Assembly: GCA_949592205.1 (NCBI GenBank)
Contig: CATIUR010000003.1
Location: forward strand, 162,429,759 to 162,493,758
DNA length: 64,000 nt
Direction of reading: 5' to 3'
Source: Helichrysum umbraculigerum
Lineage: Eukaryota > Streptophyta > Magnoliopsida > Asterales > Asteraceae
Shown piece after piece: positions 61,701 through 64,000 of the stretch (position 1 is its first letter; every line of letters starts with the position of its first letter). The position numbers were made by a program, and so were the translations under genes. The notes below the pieces were generated by a model. It saw nothing but the letters and a program-made list of their open reading frames with translations. It made no database searches and was not told where the DNA came from.

Positions 61701-62762
61701 GGACTTTTATGCAACTTATACACACTTCAAGCGATTTTCAACCTAATCGAGCTGTTACCTTTTTAGCTAACTTTATTTATTCTACCTCTTTGACCCATTA
61801 AAGATAAAACATAAGCACAATCAACCCGTTTATAAGTAAATGGTTCAAAATCGCCAACTCTAATCACAAGTAAAATGATACTAGAATTGTAGAACCATCA
61901 GCACAATGTGATGTTGGTACCATTCAACTCTAAGGCCCTTTCTAATGTCTATGACAGCAGCATCAGCGACGAATACCGTTCCTCTGCATATATATCAAAG
62001 AAAAGATTGAGCAATACCCAGCAAGAAAAACTTGGACCGGAATGGTAGTGAGTGAACCGAACAGCTGTGTTAACTCAGTTATTATCTCCAATGTCCTGGA
62101 AATCAGAAAGCAACAGTAAAATATGTGACTGAAGTTATAAGATAAAGAGTCGACTTCATTTATAATCGATAGGACTATACATACAACAAGTCATACAGCT
62201 TGGTAAAAAAGATGAATACCTCCCAAGTTCCTTCAAGGACTGCACAAAAACCATTCCCGCTGATTCAAACATGTCATTCAGCTCAACATCTTCTACAACC
62301 ACATCCGTGTATTCTTTATCAAGTAAATGTTTGAGAACACGAGAAGCTGATGATGCTGCTTCTTCAAACATAGAGCAAACTAGATAGCTGCATTACATGA
62401 TGATGAACCATCTATATTAAACTTTTATGAATGGATACAATAATGTTCTTCTTAACAACATTACGAAAAAAATTGTATCAAGTATTCACTATCTTTCTTC
62501 TTCTTCTAACCTAAAGGTTCAATCAATCCAACCATAACAATATATTCTCAAATCAGTAGTATTTAGGGAAGTAAATAAAAGTTTAATAGCATAAATTAAA
62601 TGTAAATTAATTAGTGAGTGAAAAGATATATGAAATTAGAAGATAAAGATAAAAGTGAAACCTTTCAGCTAGGTCAATTTTTTCCCAAATTAATGGAATT
62701 CCGACCGGCGTTGCAATCTCGGCGTCTTTATTTGACTGATTGACACCTAATTCCACCGCCAT
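58750..62762 (-). CDS. APEM9: Peroxisome biogenesis protein APEM9
   Basis: Six exons on the minus strand, 62662-62762, 62220-62387, 62018-62095, 61068-61341, 59664-59989 and 58750-58879, join in frame to 358 residues. APEM9 is the plant membrane anchor that recruits the PEX1-PEX6 ATPases to peroxisomes, the role of PEX26/PEX15 in animals and yeast, and is needed to recycle the PEX5 receptor. Family blocks seen are AESYLVCSMFEEAASSA near the N-terminus, RTLEIITELTQLFGS, VLEEFLSKW, and a single membrane segment near the C-terminus (GSILLTTLFLLTYYFLRRKK). The last exon encodes ALFVKKTVIDLWQLAFSYQVNPLAAV, the characteristic C-terminal motif; reading on past the donor at 59663 without splicing would lose it. 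The start codon is the first ATG after a long leader. Introns hold a SINE and two other repeats. Assignment rests on recalled family motifs. Confidence 0.88.
59120..59546. mobile_element. GGGTGTGTTTGG-ended MITE in an APEM9 intron
   Basis: Ends GGGTGTGTTTGG / CCAAACACACCC about 425 bp apart. The right half repeats CCATCTCC / CCAGCTCC words. hAT-like termini; no clear target duplication. Confidence 0.65.
60195..60362 (-). mobile_element. tRNA-derived SINE in an APEM9 intron
   Basis: On the minus strand the unit starts CACCAAGATGGTCTAGTGG (A-box block GTCTAGTGGTTGG), has GGTTCAAACC as B box about 45 bp later, and ends near TACATCTGAG. This is the layout of plant Au-type SINEs. It is inserted antisense to no other gene and in sense with APEM9. 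Confidence 0.7.
60370..60515. repeat. Dispersed GGGTCA repeat, eroded
   Basis: TTGACCCGTTTGAG ... AATGGGTCAGAATTGCTACC within an APEM9 intron, a decayed member of the AGAGGTGGCAA family in reverse orientation. Confidence 0.4.
61498..61865. repeat. AGAGGTGGCAA intronic repeat in an APEM9 intron, long copy
   Basis: GGAGATGGCAAAATGGGAAGG at the left, AATGGTTCAAAATCGCCAACTC at the right, with GGGTTGGGTCAAAGTGGG and TTTGACCCATTAAAG inside. The longest member of the family seen here. Confidence 0.55.
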
Positions 62763-62884
62763 CGATCGAAGAGATGGTGTGATGATACGTTTGGTAGCCT
62801 TACAAGATTGTTATATGTATACGCAGGACCGTGATTGATTTAGTATAAATAAATAATCAATCATCATCAATTTTATCTACGACT

Positions 62885-63320
62885 ATGCGGCAGTGTTTTA
62901 AAACCCGTTTTTACTCTACCCGGAAAAGTGTTAATTTCTAGTCAGACTGGTCGGACCGGTTGGGTCGGAAGGTCGGATCGGAGTTAATAATAGTATACAG
63001 TAGTATTTAGTGATTTTTTTAAAATTTTATAATTATATGGTGATGACATATCAGTCAAAGATTCTCTCATTACCCTCATTATTCTTGAAATACACAATCA
63101 GTCAACATTCCCTACTTATAAATGATTAAATGTACATGGAAATTGTAAAAAAAAAAACATGAAACCGGTTCAATACGCCGGTCCAGTTCCCGGTCCAAGC
63201 AGGTCCAACCGGCCGGATCAACCGGGTCATTGACTAGTCAAAGTATCGAAAAAACCGGGTTTTTTTTAGCCGGAATTCCATAAAAATACGGTCCGACCGG
63301 GCCGGTGCTATGTGGGTGTT
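62885..63320. repeat. CCGGTCC-rich repeat element
   Basis: Begins near CAGTGTTTTAAAACCCG and ends near CCGGGCCGGTGC, with many CCGGTCC/GGACCGG words on both strands in the outer thirds. Similar in style to the 54662-54996 element but without identified termini or target duplication. Confidence 0.45.
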
Positions 63321-63397
63321 TGTAACTTTATTTTCTTGACTTATTTGCTTACTGTGATACAATAAATTTGAGATTTAGTGTTTGGATAAGTTTCTTC

Positions 63398-63509
63398 GGT
63401 TGTATTTGGGAGAGATTTTATAAGCTCAAAATAAGCCAGAATTTTAGAGCTTATTTACTTACAAGCAATAAGCAAATAAGTAAAAAATAAACTCCCCAAA
63501 CACCCCCTA
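63398..63509. repeat. Short MITE-like remnant
   Basis: GGTTGTATTTGGGAG ... CTCCCCAAACACC with AAGCTC / GAGCTTATT words inside, resembling the 13866-14044 element. About 110 bp. Confidence 0.45.
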
Positions 63510-64000
63510 AAGGCATTGGCCTAGTAGCGGTAAAAAAATTAAAAAATTAACGCGTCACATTTTTACCGACAATTATCCACTTGTTTTTCAAAAAAAAAAA
63601 AAACAAAATATAGTTTCTCGAGTTATTTTCTTCAACTTGAATGTCTTAAGTATCGCACTGCAACATATGAAACTGAAATTTCTAATTTCTAATGCTTACT
63701 CGTTTACCTAAGTTAAGTTGTCGACCCGAGATCATCTCTTCTCTTTGAACTTCATCTTCAACATAAGTTTGAACACGGTAACTCATCATCACTTTCATTT
63801 TCCTCAATGTAAACTTCATAAACACCCAAAGAACTTATTTTATGCCTCAAATTAATGAATTCCTCATTCACGTGATTTTGAGTTGTAAGTGACGCATATA
63901 CTGACTACGATACATACATTAATATTCTTATTCATCTCGCGTAATTTAGATTCCTGACATGTGTGAATATATATGGTTAGGGATGAAACAGTTATGCACG
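63510..64000. other. Window end, nothing recognised
   Basis: AT-rich sequence without coding or clear repeat structure up to the window edge. Confidence 0.4.

Overview
The window is nuclear DNA of a flowering plant. It is AT-rich, genes are split by short GT-AG introns, and long stretches between genes are filled with transposon remnants. A TIR-NB-ARC resistance-type gene points to a eudicot. The repeat style (2 kb Ty3-type LTRs, many Helitrons and MITEs) suggests an asterid such as a daisy relative, but that is inference and the species cannot be named from the sequence.

Layout. 0-4 kb: a decayed PPR gene beside nested LTR debris. About 5 kb: TOM7, a small subunit of the mitochondrial import pore, behind three evenly spaced site II promoter motifs. 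5-12 kb: no gene seen, with Helitron and MITE copies. 12-17.4 kb: an MBD2-type protein (CW zinc finger plus methyl-CpG-binding-like domain). 18.8-20.8 kb, minus strand: a bacterial-type PLP-dependent Orn/Lys/Arg decarboxylase with a short N-terminal exon that may supply a plastid signal. 21-43 kb: gene-poor, with at least four Helitrons, many MITEs, SINE-like units, a LINE 3' end, a copia remnant and a solo LTR. 44.2-51.1 kb: a full-length auxin response factor of the ARF7/ARF19 class. 51.8-54.1 kb: a TIR-NB-ARC gene joined in frame to a duplicate of the ARF C-terminus. 55.3-57.6 kb: a pollen-receptor-like LRR kinase (PRK). 58.75-62.8 kb, minus strand: the peroxisome biogenesis protein APEM9.

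The most unusual item is the TIR-NB-ARC/ARF chimera. About 1.9 kb of resistance-gene sequence lies between two direct copies of the ARF 3' end. Its reading frame runs without a break from TIR through a truncated NB-ARC, across the junction, into the ARF middle region and the PB1 (domain III/IV) dimerisation domain, and both inherited ARF introns are still spliceable. This looks like an NLR with an integrated auxin-signalling domain sitting immediately beside the gene that donated it.

The genes here serve separate functions (mitochondrial import, chromatin, amine metabolism, auxin response, pollen-type signalling, peroxisomes). Apart from the ARF/chimera pair there is no sign of a functional cluster. 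Exon joins were worked out by hand from reading frame, splice consensus and family knowledge; no transcript evidence was available.
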